This document shows positions 53,567 to 62,580 of a stretch of 64,000 nucleotides of DNA, one piece after another. The stretch is from Pelosinus sp. UFO1 (GTDB lineage: Bacteria > Bacillota > Negativicutes > DSM-13327). The stretch spans positions 4,642,001-4,706,000 of the forward strand of contig NZ_CP008852.1 of the NCBI RefSeq assembly GCF_000725345.1. Reading direction: 5' to 3'. A program made the translations under genes and the position numbers. Position 1 is the first letter of the stretch. Each line of letters starts with the position of its first letter. The notes beneath the pieces are model-generated. The model made no database searches, had not been told where the DNA came from, and was given only the letters and a program-made list of their open reading frames with translations.

Positions 53567-53713
53567 CTATTCCTGTTTATCATATTCAATTTCATCCTTT
53601 GGTTCGTAGTGAAATTCGGGAACAAAAGGAGTAATAAATTGCTGTACCTTTACTGCATCATAGTCAGATAGGCTATCAATCCATTGATGAAGTTCGTCCT
53701 TTATATTCCTCAT
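53567..53713 (-). CDS. 48-aa acidic protein, unknown
   Basis: A 48-codon frame with AAAGGAG ten bases before its ATG. The peptide begins MRNIKDELHQWIDSLSDYDA and ends acidic (EPKDEIEYDKQE), with a short amphipathic helix and a VKVQQFITPFVPEF segment. It is soluble and has no Cys. It may be a small regulatory or antitoxin-like protein, but no partner gene lies beside it. It lies between the diverged repeat and the HAD gene, on the same strand as its neighbours. Confidence 0.7.
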   Translation of the reverse strand: MRNIKDELHQWIDSLSDYDAVKVQQFITPFVPEFHYEPKDEIEYDKQE

Positions 53714-53794
53714 ATGATAAACTCTCCTTTCATGATTTTAATCTATAGAAATAGAATTCCATTATCCTTAAAAAATATAACCGTTTTTTTTATA

Positions 53795-54448
53795 TTAAGA
53801 AATAAATTTCAGCAGATTAAAAAGTTCACCCACTGACGAAACCATATGATTCGGCTCGGCAGTAACTAATTCTTCCTGGCTACCATATCCATACGCAACT
53901 GCAATAACATCTATACCATTTTTCTTAGCGCCGATTACATCATGCTTGCGATCACCGACCATAATAATCCTTTCTCGTTCTTTAAGATTTTGATCTTGCA
54001 GAGCAAATTCTATCACATCGCCTTTTTCGGTCCTCGTGCCATCCAGATTACTCCCGATAACAGCAGTAAAAAAGTGGAGTAAGTCGAAGTGTTCCAAAAT
54101 TTTTACGGAAAATACGGTTGGCTTAGAAGTTGCTACAATCAGTTTTTTTCCTTGTTTCTTTAGCTCCGCAAGCAATTCTCTAATACCTAGGTAAACTTCA
54201 TTTTCATATAATCCGACTTTTGAAAACCTTTCTCGATAGTAAGAAATAGCCAAGGTAGCTTCCTCATCATTCATATGATAAAACTCCTTGAAAGCACTTA
54301 ATAAGGGTGGTCCAATGAAAGGTGTCAGTTTTTCCGCATCTTCTTCATAAATCCCCATTTTTTCTAGCGCATATTGAACGGACAATGTAATGCCCACTTT
54401 AGGATCTGTCAATGTGCCGTCAAGGTCAAATAATATTACTTCATACAT
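53795..54448 (-). CDS. HAD-superfamily phosphatase (phosphoglycolate phosphatase-like)
   Basis: A 217-aa haloacid dehalogenase-fold hydrolase. Motif I is FDLDGTLTDP, motif II VATSKP, the motif III lysine is in GTRTEKGD, and motif IV is MVGDRKHDVIGAKKNG. An alpha-helical C1 cap (about 17-85) places it with Gph and 5'-nucleotidase-like enzymes; the exact phosphomonoester is unknown. The frame extends to 54472, but a GGTGG site lies seven bases before the ATG at 54448. The nearest neighbours are unrelated. Confidence 0.9.
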   Translation of the reverse strand: MYEVILFDLDGTLTDPKVGITLSVQYALEKMGIYEEDAEKLTPFIGPPLLSAFKEFYHMNDEEATLAISYYRERFSKVGLYENEVYLGIRELLAELKKQGKKLIVATSKPTVFSVKILEHFDLLHFFTAVIGSNLDGTRTEKGDVIEFALQDQNLKERERIIMVGDRKHDVIGAKKNGIDVIAVAYGYGSQEELVTAEPNHMVSSVGELFNLLKFIS

Positions 54449-54522
54449 AGTAGTACCACCCTTCTCCTCCATTTAAACTAACTATAAAATATAGCTCACA
54501 ACAGCTAACTGTCAAGTAAAAA

Positions 54523-54558
54523 ATATAAACCTGCAGAATATATTCTGCAGGTTTATAT
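54523..54558. terminator. Terminator of the long siroheme reductase gene
   Basis: A perfect 36-bp palindrome (54523-54540 with 54541-54558) lies two bases after the minus-strand stop. There is no separate loop, so the tip bases must open. It could act in both directions. Confidence 0.75.
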
Positions 54559-54560
54559 TA

Positions 54561-56171
54561 TCAAGCTGTTTTATTAACAACAAAGGCGTTTAACTTATCT
54601 TGGAGCGCCCCAAAACCAATACGGTTGACAAAGTCAGTAAAAGATTCAGCCTTGACCTTATTTTCTTTGTAGAACCCAATCATTTCGACTAAGGCTTGAC
54701 CAACCTTTTCTTTTGTCACAAGCCCTGACAATTTCGTCGCAAAGGAAGCAGAAGGTCCTAGTATCCCACCAAGCCATACTTCAAAGCTTTCGATTGCTTT
54801 GCCATCAACTAATACTACATTCCCTTGCAGTCCAATATCAGAAATTTGCGGCTGTCCACAAGAGTTTTTGCATCCGCTGATGCTAAGACGAATGGGTTCC
54901 TCAAGAGAAATATGTTCGTCCAAATATTGAGCAATTTCTTGTATGCTGTGCTTCGTTTCTGCCACAGCAAAAGGACAAAATTCTTTTCCTGTACAGGTAA
55001 CTGCAGTAGCAAGGAAGGATTGAGAGTCGGGAGAAAATTTATTTACGATTTCCTCTGTCAATAGGCCTTCTAGCTTTTGATCAGGAATATTGATCAGAAC
55101 AATATCTTGTGAGTTGGTAGTTCTTATTTCTCCATCACCATAAGCATCCGCTAACCCTGCTATTTTTTCTAGCTCACTTGCACTCATTCTTCCCGCAGGT
55201 ATTGTTAAGCCAACATAAGAAAGACCAGACTGCTTCTGCTTATGAACTCCGTGGAAAAAGCCCTTGTTCCAGTTACGTGTCAAATCAGTACCTCTTGTTA
55301 CAAATGGTCCTGTAATCTTAAGTAATTCTTCTGTAAATTTTTCCATGCCCCAGTCAGCAACCAAAAATTTTAGTCTTGAATGATTACGTTTTTCACGGTA
55401 ACCGTAATCACGGAAAATAGTGGCAACAGCTGCCGAAACTTTCAGAACTTCTTCAGGACGAACAAAAATATCTACATCTTTAGCCAACTGTGGTTCTGCT
55501 GATAAGCCGCCGCCAACTGCTACGTGAAAGCCTTGTACTATTTTTCCATGTAATTCTTTCTGGGCAGGAGTAAAGGCAACATCATTGATCTCTGCATGGA
55601 TTGAATTGTGAGGAGCTGTCGTAATGGAAATTTTAAATTTTCTTGGTAAGTTAGAGAAATCTCGATTGTACTCAAAGAAACGATTCAACTCGCGAACAAT
55701 CATGCTAGCATCAAAAATTTCATCAGGGTCAATCCCTGCTAAAGGACTGCTGACAATATTTCTCGGGCAGTCACCAGCTGCCGCGACTGTCGTAAGGCCA
55801 ACATCTGCTAACTTTTCAAAAATATCTGGTAAGCTTTGTACCCTTATCCAATGAAATTGAATGGAATGACGACTTGTAATATCAAGTAATTCCCGCCCAT
55901 GTTTTTTTGATATCTCTGCAATTACCCTCGCTTGTTTTGCAGTAAGGACTCCACCAGGAATTTTGACCCTAAGCATAAAAAACTCATCCGTCTTAGGCCT
56001 TTGTACATAAAGTCCTAACCATTTGAAGCGGTCAAAATCATCCGCAGTAATCGCGGCAAAGCCCTCTTTGGCATATTTGTCCAAACTTTGAATAACATCT
56101 AACCCATCTTTTTCTAATTTGGCGATCTCAACATGATTTAGCTTAGTAACATCTTGACTCCATTTTTGCAT
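54561..56171 (-). CDS. Siroheme-dependent nitrite/sulfite reductase (ferredoxin type)
   Basis: A 536-aa full-length NIR_SIR enzyme that reduces nitrite to ammonia or sulfite to sulfide with six electrons. It has the two-fold repeated architecture: parachute/ferredoxin-like half-domains (FMLRVKIPGGVLTAKQARVIAE near 80 and GLSYVGLTIPAGRMSASELEKIA near 315) and two siroheme domains. The Fe4S/siroheme cysteines are in TCTGKEFCPFAVAETK and SISGCKNSCGQPQISDIG, and siroheme-binding basics in TSRHSIQFHWI. NirA and Sir cannot be separated by eye. GGAGG precedes the ATG. Monocistronic. Confidence 0.92.
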   Translation of the reverse strand: MQKWSQDVTKLNHVEIAKLEKDGLDVIQSLDKYAKEGFAAITADDFDRFKWLGLYVQRPKTDEFFMLRVKIPGGVLTAKQARVIAEISKKHGRELLDITSRHSIQFHWIRVQSLPDIFEKLADVGLTTVAAAGDCPRNIVSSPLAGIDPDEIFDASMIVRELNRFFEYNRDFSNLPRKFKISITTAPHNSIHAEINDVAFTPAQKELHGKIVQGFHVAVGGGLSAEPQLAKDVDIFVRPEEVLKVSAAVATIFRDYGYREKRNHSRLKFLVADWGMEKFTEELLKITGPFVTRGTDLTRNWNKGFFHGVHKQKQSGLSYVGLTIPAGRMSASELEKIAGLADAYGDGEIRTTNSQDIVLINIPDQKLEGLLTEEIVNKFSPDSQSFLATAVTCTGKEFCPFAVAETKHSIQEIAQYLDEHISLEEPIRLSISGCKNSCGQPQISDIGLQGNVVLVDGKAIESFEVWLGGILGPSASFATKLSGLVTKEKVGQALVEMIGFYKENKVKAESFTDFVNRIGFGALQDKLNAFVVNKTA

Positions 56172-56256
56172 TAAAAAAAACCTCCACTTTTCTTTATCTT
56201 TTGAAAATTAATGATCACAAATACAGGGTTCTAAGATTTTTAATACATTATAAGAA

Positions 56257-56276
56257 TATACTTTCTGATTCCGCAA
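56257..56276. repeat. 20-bp remnant of the structured repeat
   Basis: TATACTTTCTGATTCCGCAA is identical to 34342-34361 at the right end of copy 2. It abuts the terminator of the CheX gene, just as copies 1 and 2 abut terminators. The rest of the element is absent. Confidence 0.6.
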
Positions 56277-56277
56277 A

Positions 56278-56326
56278 AAAAGGCTAAGGATTCCTCCCAC
56301 TGTAGAGAAGCCGTCCTTAAGCCTTT
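56278..56326 (-). terminator. Terminator of the CheX operon
   Basis: AAAGGCT-AAGGA (56278 onward) pairs with TCCTTAAGCCTTT (56314-56326), and on the minus strand a T7 run follows. It lies about 80 bp after the stop of the minus-strand CheX gene. Confidence 0.8.
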
Positions 56327-56403
56327 GGTTTTCCAATCAGCTAACTATTATTTTTTTTACTATAGCACGCAGAAACTATAATGTCAAATCAGATTGCTCT
56401 GTT

Positions 56404-56862
56404 TTATCCAATTCCAATGTTTAGCTCAATGACTAACGAATCTGCCACCATTTCAACTACCAGAAATTTCGTACTACTAACCTTCACTTTGAAGTTTTCT
56501 CCAACAACTATACTTGGTGGTGAAATATCTACCCTTAGTCCTTCTTTTTCAAAATTGGTTGCCGCATTTCCTGTAACCATATTTGTCAATTCAGAAATTG
56601 CACTTTGGGCTAATTCATCTAGAGAAGTAACAGGCATTCCCATCATCATTTTTGAAGCAATTTGCATGGCAGTTTCTTCTTTCAAATTATAAGCAATATT
56701 GCCTCGCAATTGATCTGTCAACCCTACTAGTACCGTAATCCCTTTACTCTCAACAAACTGATCACCAACAGAAAGTTTACCCTTTACAATATTTTGAAAG
56801 CCTAGTTGAGGCATTATCGTCATAATTGCATCAATAAATGGATTGATCATTTTTACATCCAA
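56404..56862 (-). CDS. CheX-like chemotaxis phosphatase domain protein
   Basis: A 152-aa stand-alone CheX/CheC-fold protein. The phosphatase signature ExxN appears in AISELTNMVTGNAAT (about 91-105). CheX dephosphorylates CheY-P or related receiver domains. It starts with TTG eight bases after GGAGGG, and that ribosome site lies inside the last codons of the upstream REC-CheX gene, so the two are translated together. No motility genes are nearby, so the target is probably the linked receiver or a distant one. Confidence 0.85.
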   Translation of the reverse strand: MDVKMINPFIDAIMTIMPQLGFQNIVKGKLSVGDQFVESKGITVLVGLTDQLRGNIAYNLKEETAMQIASKMMMGMPVTSLDELAQSAISELTNMVTGNAATNFEKEGLRVDISPPSIVVGENFKVKVSSTKFLVVEMVADSLVIELNIGIG

Positions 56863-56864
56863 GA

Positions 56865-57719
56865 TTATTTCCCTCCAACGAACCCAACATTCATATGTAA
56901 TGAGCCAATAATTGTCTGGGTTGTGACTGTATTAGAAGCCATTTTAGGATTAATAATTGCAACTGACTCACCGATTAAAATACTTGGTGGTGTCAACCGA
57001 AGCTCAAATTCTTTATCTCGTAACAAATTATTAATTTGAGAAACACTATGCCCTGCAATAATATTGGCTAATTCAGCAATACTATTAAATACATCTTCAC
57101 TTGCTACTACATCTGTCCCTAATAATTTCTTAGAAAGTTCTTCTGCAACAGACATGGATAAATCTAAGACAAATTTTCCTGGATGGCTTCCTGTAATACC
57201 AATAATAACTGCTAACCCATGTGACTCTAACTTATGACCAGGAGTTTGAGTTATATCGCTAGCATCCATTCCAGTCATATCTATAATATTCTGCTTAAAA
57301 GCTGTAATAAAATATTTCAGATATTGATCCTTGTCAGCATTATCCTTCTCTCCAGCATCCAAGATATCACGTAGCCCCGCTAACAATTCATCTGATTTTA
57401 CTGGTTTTTGGAAGAACGCCTTTACGCCAATTGCTGTTCCTTTAGTGATAATTGCTTCATCCTTCATAGCACTTACTACAACTACTTTAGCATTTGGATC
57501 AATCGTTAATATTTCTCTGCAGCATTCCAATCCATCCATATCAGGTAACGTTAAGTCCATGGTCACTACAGCAGGACGTAGCTCGCGATATTGAGTTATT
57601 CCCTCGCTACCTGTACCGGCATAGCTACATACTTCATAATGGGAATTTGCCAAAGCATCTTTAATTAATCTTTGGCTAAAAGGAGAATCATCCACTACCA
57701 ACACACGAACTTTATCCAT
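56865..57719 (-). CDS. Response regulator with C-terminal CheX domain
   Basis: A 284-aa fusion. The receiver domain (1-120) has DD near the N terminus, phosphoacceptor Asp in VVTMDLTLPDMDG (about 54), a conserved Ser/Thr in VVVSAMKDE and Lys in FFQKPVKSDELL. The C-terminal half (about 135-284) is a CheX-like domain with ExxN in NSIAELANIIAG. A receiver joined to a phosphatase suggests that phosphorylation controls, or is removed by, the attached domain. It leads a two-gene operon with the free CheX. GGTGGTG precedes the ATG. Confidence 0.88.
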   Translation of the reverse strand: MDKVRVLVVDDSPFSQRLIKDALANSHYEVCSYAGTGSEGITQYRELRPAVVTMDLTLPDMDGLECCREILTIDPNAKVVVVSAMKDEAIITKGTAIGVKAFFQKPVKSDELLAGLRDILDAGEKDNADKDQYLKYFITAFKQNIIDMTGMDASDITQTPGHKLESHGLAVIIGITGSHPGKFVLDLSMSVAEELSKKLLGTDVVASEDVFNSIAELANIIAGHSVSQINNLLRDKEFELRLTPPSILIGESVAIINPKMASNTVTTQTIIGSLHMNVGFVGGK

Positions 57720-57950
57720 ACTTTCACCACCAACACAATTTTTAGACCCTTCTCATTGCTATTTTATACTATATATCTATTCTCTTAGATTTCCTTTTTA
57801 CCTGCGTCATATTCCACCTTTCCCTATAAAATTACATTTTTTTATCATTTATTCAGTTATGGCTCTTGAATATTATAAAACTTACACACTTTACCAATAA
57901 AGGGTTATGGGTTACTATTATTTTATAACTTTGGTATCAAGGAGGACTTT

Positions 57951-59444
57951 ATGCTTGTTCATGATATTATCCAAAAAGGTGACAAAGATCAAATCGCCTT
58001 TTTAGAAAAGACACCAATTACCTATGGTCAAGCGGAAGACGCGGTTGCAAAATATAGGGACTTTTTCTACCAGCAAGGTATTCGTTCCGGAGAAAACGTT
58101 GGCTTATTTTCTAAAAACTCCGTTGATTTTATTTACTGCTATTTAGCAATTACCAGCTTAGGTGCAGTTATAGTTCCTCTCAACTTTCAGCTTGTCCCAC
58201 GAGAAGTTGCCTATGTAATCTATAATGCAAATATAAAAAAGTTAATTACAATGACTACATTGGATTTGGATACTGAACTTGCTACATATGACTATCCAGA
58301 AAAAATAATTCAACTTCTCATTCCTGAAATTTCTAAGGCCATTAATAATCTAAATATCCCTCCAGCCCCTGTACCTCAAAGCATTCATGAGGATGAGATA
58401 TGCACAATTATCTATACTTCAGGTACTACTGGTCAGCCGAAAGGTGCTATGTTGACTCATAAAAATCTTGTCAGCAATGCCCAAGCATTTTCACAGGTTT
58501 TTACCTATCAGCCTTCTGATCGTATACTTTGCGTTTTACCTATGTATCACTGTTTTGCCTGGACTGCCGCGGTTTTGACCCCTTTACTCAACGGCTGCTC
58601 TATTGCAGTTTTAGAAAACTTTCTAATTAGAGATACAATTTCTATGATTCGAGACAATGCTTTAACCATTATTTTTGGTATTCCCAACATGTTTAGACTC
58701 TTTTCCCAATGGGCGACAAAAGATGATTTCTCCCATGTCAGACTTTATGTCTCAGGTGGCTCTTCCTTGCCTCAAGAAATTTCAGAGCAATTTACGAAGA
58801 AATTTGATAAACAAATTGCGGAAGGTTATGGACTTTCGGAAGCTTCTCCCATCGTATCTCTAAATCCAATCGATAACATAAAATTTTGTTCCATCGGCAA
58901 GCCTTTACCTGGAATAAAAGTAAAGATCAGTAGCGAGGAAAATGAGGATGAGGATCTTCCTCCCGGTGAAATTGGCGAACTACTCGTTAACGGTCCAAAC
59001 GTTATGAAAGGTTATTATAAACTACCAGCGGACTCGGCCAAGGCATTACAAAAAGGCTGGCTCCATACTGGTGACTTAGCTTACATGGATCAAGATGGTT
59101 ATCTATTTATTGTTGATCGCCTAAAAGATATGATTATTATCAATGGAGAGAATATTTACCCGCGAGAGATTGAGGAACTTTTATATGCTTATCCAACTAT
59201 ATCTGAAGTTGCTGTAATTGGCGTCCACAATAAACTACATGGTACAGCTGTGCATGCTTATATTGTCCCTAAAGAAGAATCAATCATCGACAAGAAGCTA
59301 CTCAAAGCTTATTTACAAGGAAAACTAGCCCCCTTTAAAATCCCTAAAGAATTTATTATTGTTGATTCGCTACCCAAAAACACTACAGGAAAGATCTTAA
59401 AAACTGTTTTACGGCAACAATATGAAACTCGAATTAATAAATAA
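57951..59444 (+). CDS. AMP-forming acyl-CoA ligase
   Basis: A 497-aa ANL-superfamily enzyme (acyl or aryl acid + ATP + CoA to acyl-CoA + AMP + PPi). Motifs in order: TIIYTSGTTGQPKGAMLTH (P-loop A3), VSGGSSLPQE, GYGLSEASPIVSLN (A5), LHTGDLAYMDQDGYLFIVDRLKDMI (A7/A8), and the acylation Lys in LPKNTTGKILK (A10). Similarity is to medium/long-chain fatty-acid ligases; chain length cannot be told. A strong AAGGAGG precedes the ATG. It is monocistronic, with no other fatty-acid genes nearby. Confidence 0.92.
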   Translation: MLVHDIIQKGDKDQIAFLEKTPITYGQAEDAVAKYRDFFYQQGIRSGENVGLFSKNSVDFIYCYLAITSLGAVIVPLNFQLVPREVAYVIYNANIKKLITMTTLDLDTELATYDYPEKIIQLLIPEISKAINNLNIPPAPVPQSIHEDEICTIIYTSGTTGQPKGAMLTHKNLVSNAQAFSQVFTYQPSDRILCVLPMYHCFAWTAAVLTPLLNGCSIAVLENFLIRDTISMIRDNALTIIFGIPNMFRLFSQWATKDDFSHVRLYVSGGSSLPQEISEQFTKKFDKQIAEGYGLSEASPIVSLNPIDNIKFCSIGKPLPGIKVKISSEENEDEDLPPGEIGELLVNGPNVMKGYYKLPADSAKALQKGWLHTGDLAYMDQDGYLFIVDRLKDMIIINGENIYPREIEELLYAYPTISEVAVIGVHNKLHGTAVHAYIVPKEESIIDKKLLKAYLQGKLAPFKIPKEFIIVDSLPKNTTGKILKTVLRQQYETRINK

Positions 59445-59599
59445 GCTATAGTTATATACCTCCATATTGATTTATCCAAATTTTAACTAAAATATATAGA
59501 GAAAAGTCAGTTAAATTGACCTGAGTATGATATAATTTTTTTAAGTGCTGTTATATCTTTAGGAAAATATACATAAATCAATTTACGGAGGTTTACAAA

Positions 59600-60928
59600 A
59601 TGAGCAATTTGTTAACTAGGTTACACTTGATAGCCTCGCAATTTACCATTTCCCCCGATCAAATCCGCCAAATAGCGAATGACTTTGAAAGATCAATGCT
59701 GGCTGGGTTACATGGATCACCTAGCACACTAAAAATGTTACCTTCCTATCTAAGTAAACCTTCCGGAAAAGAAGTCGGTACGTTCCTAGCTTTAGACTTT
59801 GGTGGCACTAACGTTAGAGTGCTCTTAACAGAGTTATTTGGCCAGGGGCAGTTCACGGTACACGCTCGAGGGGGTAAACCTCTTAAAGATAGAGCAGAAA
59901 CATATAATCATATTTCCGGGAAATCTACTGCCGAACAGTTATTTGACTTTATTGCGCAGCAAATTGCTACTCTTGTAAAACCTGGTATTATATATCCTTT
60001 AGGTCACACCTTTTCTTTTCCCACGGATCAAACTGGTCTAAATACAGGCACACTCATTCATTGGACGAAGGAAATTGAAACAACAGGCGTAGAGGGTGCC
60101 AATATTACAGCTCTTCTAAAAGATGCATTGCTAAGGCAAAATCTTTCTAATGTTGTTCCAGAGGCTATTATCAATGATACGGTAGGTACATTACTCGCTG
60201 CAGCTTATACGAATCAATTCACCGATATTGGCTCTATATGCGGCACAGGCCATAATACAGCTTATCTTGAACCCTCCCCTCCCTGGACAAAAGAGCCAAT
60301 GATTATCAATATGGAATCAGGTAACTTTGATCAACTCCCCTTTACACATTACGATATGTTATTAGATACTGGTAGTGAAAAACCTGGTGCCCAACGACTT
60401 GAAAAAATGGTTTCAGGTCATTATATTGGTGAACTTGTACGCATCATTGCCTGCAGCTTGTTTGATGAAGGTCTGCTAGCAGCAAACTCTAGCCGCGAGG
60501 CATTAACTGCACCTCACATATTAAATGGTGCCCATATATCACTCCTCTTAGAAGATGAAACTCCAGAATACTCAAATATTAAATCATTCTTAGAAAAAAG
60601 TCTTAAAATCGTAGGCTCTACAAAAGAAGATCGTGAATCGTTAAAAAAGATAGCTTCTTTTGTGTCAACTCGCTCAGCGCGCTTAGTCGCTGCCACATTT
60701 TTAGGTATTATTCATCATATGGATCCAAACTTGGCTGAGCATCATAATATTGCTATTGATGGATCACTTTATGAAAAGACTCCAGGCTACGCCGAAACGA
60801 TTAATCTAACCTTAGCCCAAGAGCTGGGCAACAAAGGAATGAATGTAACAACAAGCCTCACCAAAGACGGTTCTGGTATTGGTGCAGCAATCGCAACTGC
60901 CATTGCTGTTACAATGAAAAAAGAATAA
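59600..60928 (+). CDS. Eukaryotic-type hexokinase
   Basis: A 442-aa sugar kinase of the Hexokinase_1/Hexokinase_2 family (hexose + ATP to hexose 6-phosphate). Phosphate-binding LALDFGGTNVRVLL lies at about 63-76, the sugar-binding segment reads GHTFSFPTDQ, the catalytic Asp is in INDTVGTLLAAAY, and GTGHNTAYLE and TGSEKPGAQRLEKMVSGHYIGELVR match the yeast/animal pattern for glucose and adenosine binding. Bacteria usually use ROK or Glk-type kinases, so this type is uncommon. Length fits a single-domain hexokinase. GGAGG precedes the ATG; a dyad (59506-59520) sits before TATAAT (59531-59536). Confidence 0.9.
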   Translation: MSNLLTRLHLIASQFTISPDQIRQIANDFERSMLAGLHGSPSTLKMLPSYLSKPSGKEVGTFLALDFGGTNVRVLLTELFGQGQFTVHARGGKPLKDRAETYNHISGKSTAEQLFDFIAQQIATLVKPGIIYPLGHTFSFPTDQTGLNTGTLIHWTKEIETTGVEGANITALLKDALLRQNLSNVVPEAIINDTVGTLLAAAYTNQFTDIGSICGTGHNTAYLEPSPPWTKEPMIINMESGNFDQLPFTHYDMLLDTGSEKPGAQRLEKMVSGHYIGELVRIIACSLFDEGLLAANSSREALTAPHILNGAHISLLLEDETPEYSNIKSFLEKSLKIVGSTKEDRESLKKIASFVSTRSARLVAATFLGIIHHMDPNLAEHHNIAIDGSLYEKTPGYAETINLTLAQELGNKGMNVTTSLTKDGSGIGAAIATAIAVTMKKE

Positions 60929-60941
60929 CCTTTCCTCATCC

Positions 60942-60981
60942 AAAAGAGTGATTGTATACCAATGGTAACAATCACTCTTTT
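60942..60981. terminator. Bidirectional terminator between hexokinase and pdxT
   Basis: AAAAGAGTGATTGT (60942-60955) pairs with ACAATCACTCTTTT (60968-60981) around an inner TACC/GGTA stem. It serves both convergent genes. Confidence 0.85.
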
Positions 60982-60988
60982 CCTATCG

Positions 60989-61558
60989 CTATTCGTTTAT
61001 CATAGAAATAAAATATTTATGGATACGATCATCTTCTGTCAATTCCGGGTGGAATGCGGTTACAAGTATCTTTCCTTGTCTCGCAATGACTATTTTATCT
61101 CTTACCTTAGCTAGAACCTTTACGCCTTCGCCTGCTTTTTCAATGTATGGTGCACGGATAAAAACAGCCCTTAACGGTTCTACGCCAAATTCAGGTACCA
61201 CCATATCGGCCTCAAAACTTTCCCGTTGGCGACCAAAAGCATTGCGACGTACTTCAGCATCCAATAATCCTAAACGAGGCTGATCACTATCTATGATGTC
61301 TTTCGCTAGCATAATCATACCGGCACAAGTACCATAGACCGCCATACCCTGGCTAACTCTACTCTTAATTTTATCCATTAATCCCCATTGGACCATCAAC
61401 TTGCCAATGGTAGTGCTCTCTCCGCCAGGGATAATTAAGCCAGCTACATCATCCAGTTCTTCTGGTTTTCTAATTTCAATCGCTGTTGCGCCACAGCCTT
61501 CAAGCATCCAACAATGCTCACGAAAAGCTCCTTGTAATGCCAGAACCCCTATCTTCAT
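60989..61558 (-). CDS. pdxT: Pyridoxal 5'-phosphate synthase, glutaminase subunit
   Basis: Class I glutamine amidotransferase, 189 aa, that supplies ammonia to PdxS for vitamin B6 synthesis. It shows GVLALQGAFREH at the N terminus, IPGGESTTIG, the nucleophile Cys in YGTCAGMIMLAK (about 75-80), and the His-Glu of the triad in FHPELTEDDRIH. It lies 24 bp after pdxS in a two-gene operon and forms the PdxS12-PdxT12 complex in this pathway. Confidence 0.97.
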   Translation of the reverse strand: MKIGVLALQGAFREHCWMLEGCGATAIEIRKPEELDDVAGLIIPGGESTTIGKLMVQWGLMDKIKSRVSQGMAVYGTCAGMIMLAKDIIDSDQPRLGLLDAEVRRNAFGRQRESFEADMVVPEFGVEPLRAVFIRAPYIEKAGEGVKVLAKVRDKIVIARQGKILVTAFHPELTEDDRIHKYFISMINE

Positions 61559-61582
61559 TTATTATCCCTACCTTCTAGCCTT

Positions 61583-62464
61583 TTACCAGCCACGCTCTTG
61601 CATGCGCTCATGCTCTGGCAAGGTAGAAATCTCAATCCCTACCATAGCTTCACCAAGATCGCGGGAAACTTCGGCCAAAATTTTAGGGTCATTGTAATAC
61701 GTAGTGGCAGCAACAATCGCTTTGGCTCTTTTTACAGGATCGCCGGATTTAAAAACACCAGACCCGACAAAAATCCCATCGCAACCCAAATGCATCATAA
61801 GGGCTGCATCTGCTGGAGTCGCAATACCGCCTGCTGCAAAATTAACAACTGGCAGGCGCCCTAATTTTTTAACTTCCATAACAAGTTCTAGCGGAGCAGC
61901 AATATTCTTAGCGAAGGCAGCTACTTCTTCATTCGGCAAGTTTTGCAATTGGCGAATTTCGCTCATCACCATGCGGATATGCTTTACTGCCTCTACTACA
62001 TTACCTGTTCCCGGTTCGCCTTTTGTTCGGATCATAGCGGCCCCTTCACCAATACGACGCAAGGCTTCGCCAAGGTTTTTTGCACCACAAACAAAAGGAA
62101 CTTTAAATTGGTGCTTATCAATATGATATTTGTCGTCAGCAGGAGTTAATACTTCACTTTCATCGATATAATCTACACCTAACGATTCTATGATTTGGGC
62201 TTCTACCAAATGACCGATTCTTACTTTAGCCATAACTGGTATGGTTACAACATCCATAATTCTTTGAATAATCGTAGGATCCGCCATACGAGCAACCCCA
62301 CCTGCAGCTCGAATATCTGCTGGTACACGTTCTAATGCCATAACAGCACAAGCCCCAGCTTCCTCGGCAATTTTTGCTTGCTCAGGAGTAGTTACGTCCA
62401 TAATGACGCCACCCTTAAGCATTTCTGCTAAACCAGCTTTTACACGAAAAGTTCCTTGTAACAT
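61583..62464 (-). CDS. pdxS: Pyridoxal 5'-phosphate synthase, synthase subunit
   Basis: A 293-aa TIM-barrel enzyme that builds pyridoxal 5'-phosphate from ribose 5-phosphate, glyceraldehyde 3-phosphate and ammonia. Family signatures: [26 protein letters not shown], the catalytic Lys in MAKVRIGH, and [18 protein letters not shown] with the second swinging Lys. It is one of the best-conserved proteins in the window. GGAGG lies eight bases before the ATG. First gene of the pdxST operon. Confidence 0.98.
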   Translation of the reverse strand: MLQGTFRVKAGLAEMLKGGVIMDVTTPEQAKIAEEAGACAVMALERVPADIRAAGGVARMADPTIIQRIMDVVTIPVMAKVRIGHLVEAQIIESLGVDYIDESEVLTPADDKYHIDKHQFKVPFVCGAKNLGEALRRIGEGAAMIRTKGEPGTGNVVEAVKHIRMVMSEIRQLQNLPNEEVAAFAKNIAAPLELVMEVKKLGRLPVVNFAAGGIATPADAALMMHLGCDGIFVGSGVFKSGDPVKRAKAIVAATTYYNDPKILAEVSRDLGEAMVGIEISTLPEHERMQERGW

Positions 62465-62580
62465 CTATCTTACCTCCATCTGTACCTATCATTTATATAG
62501 GTTTCTTATATATAGATACGACATGATTACACTTTCTCCTGCAATCATTTAACTAAACTGCAATAAATGTGGTATTACAT

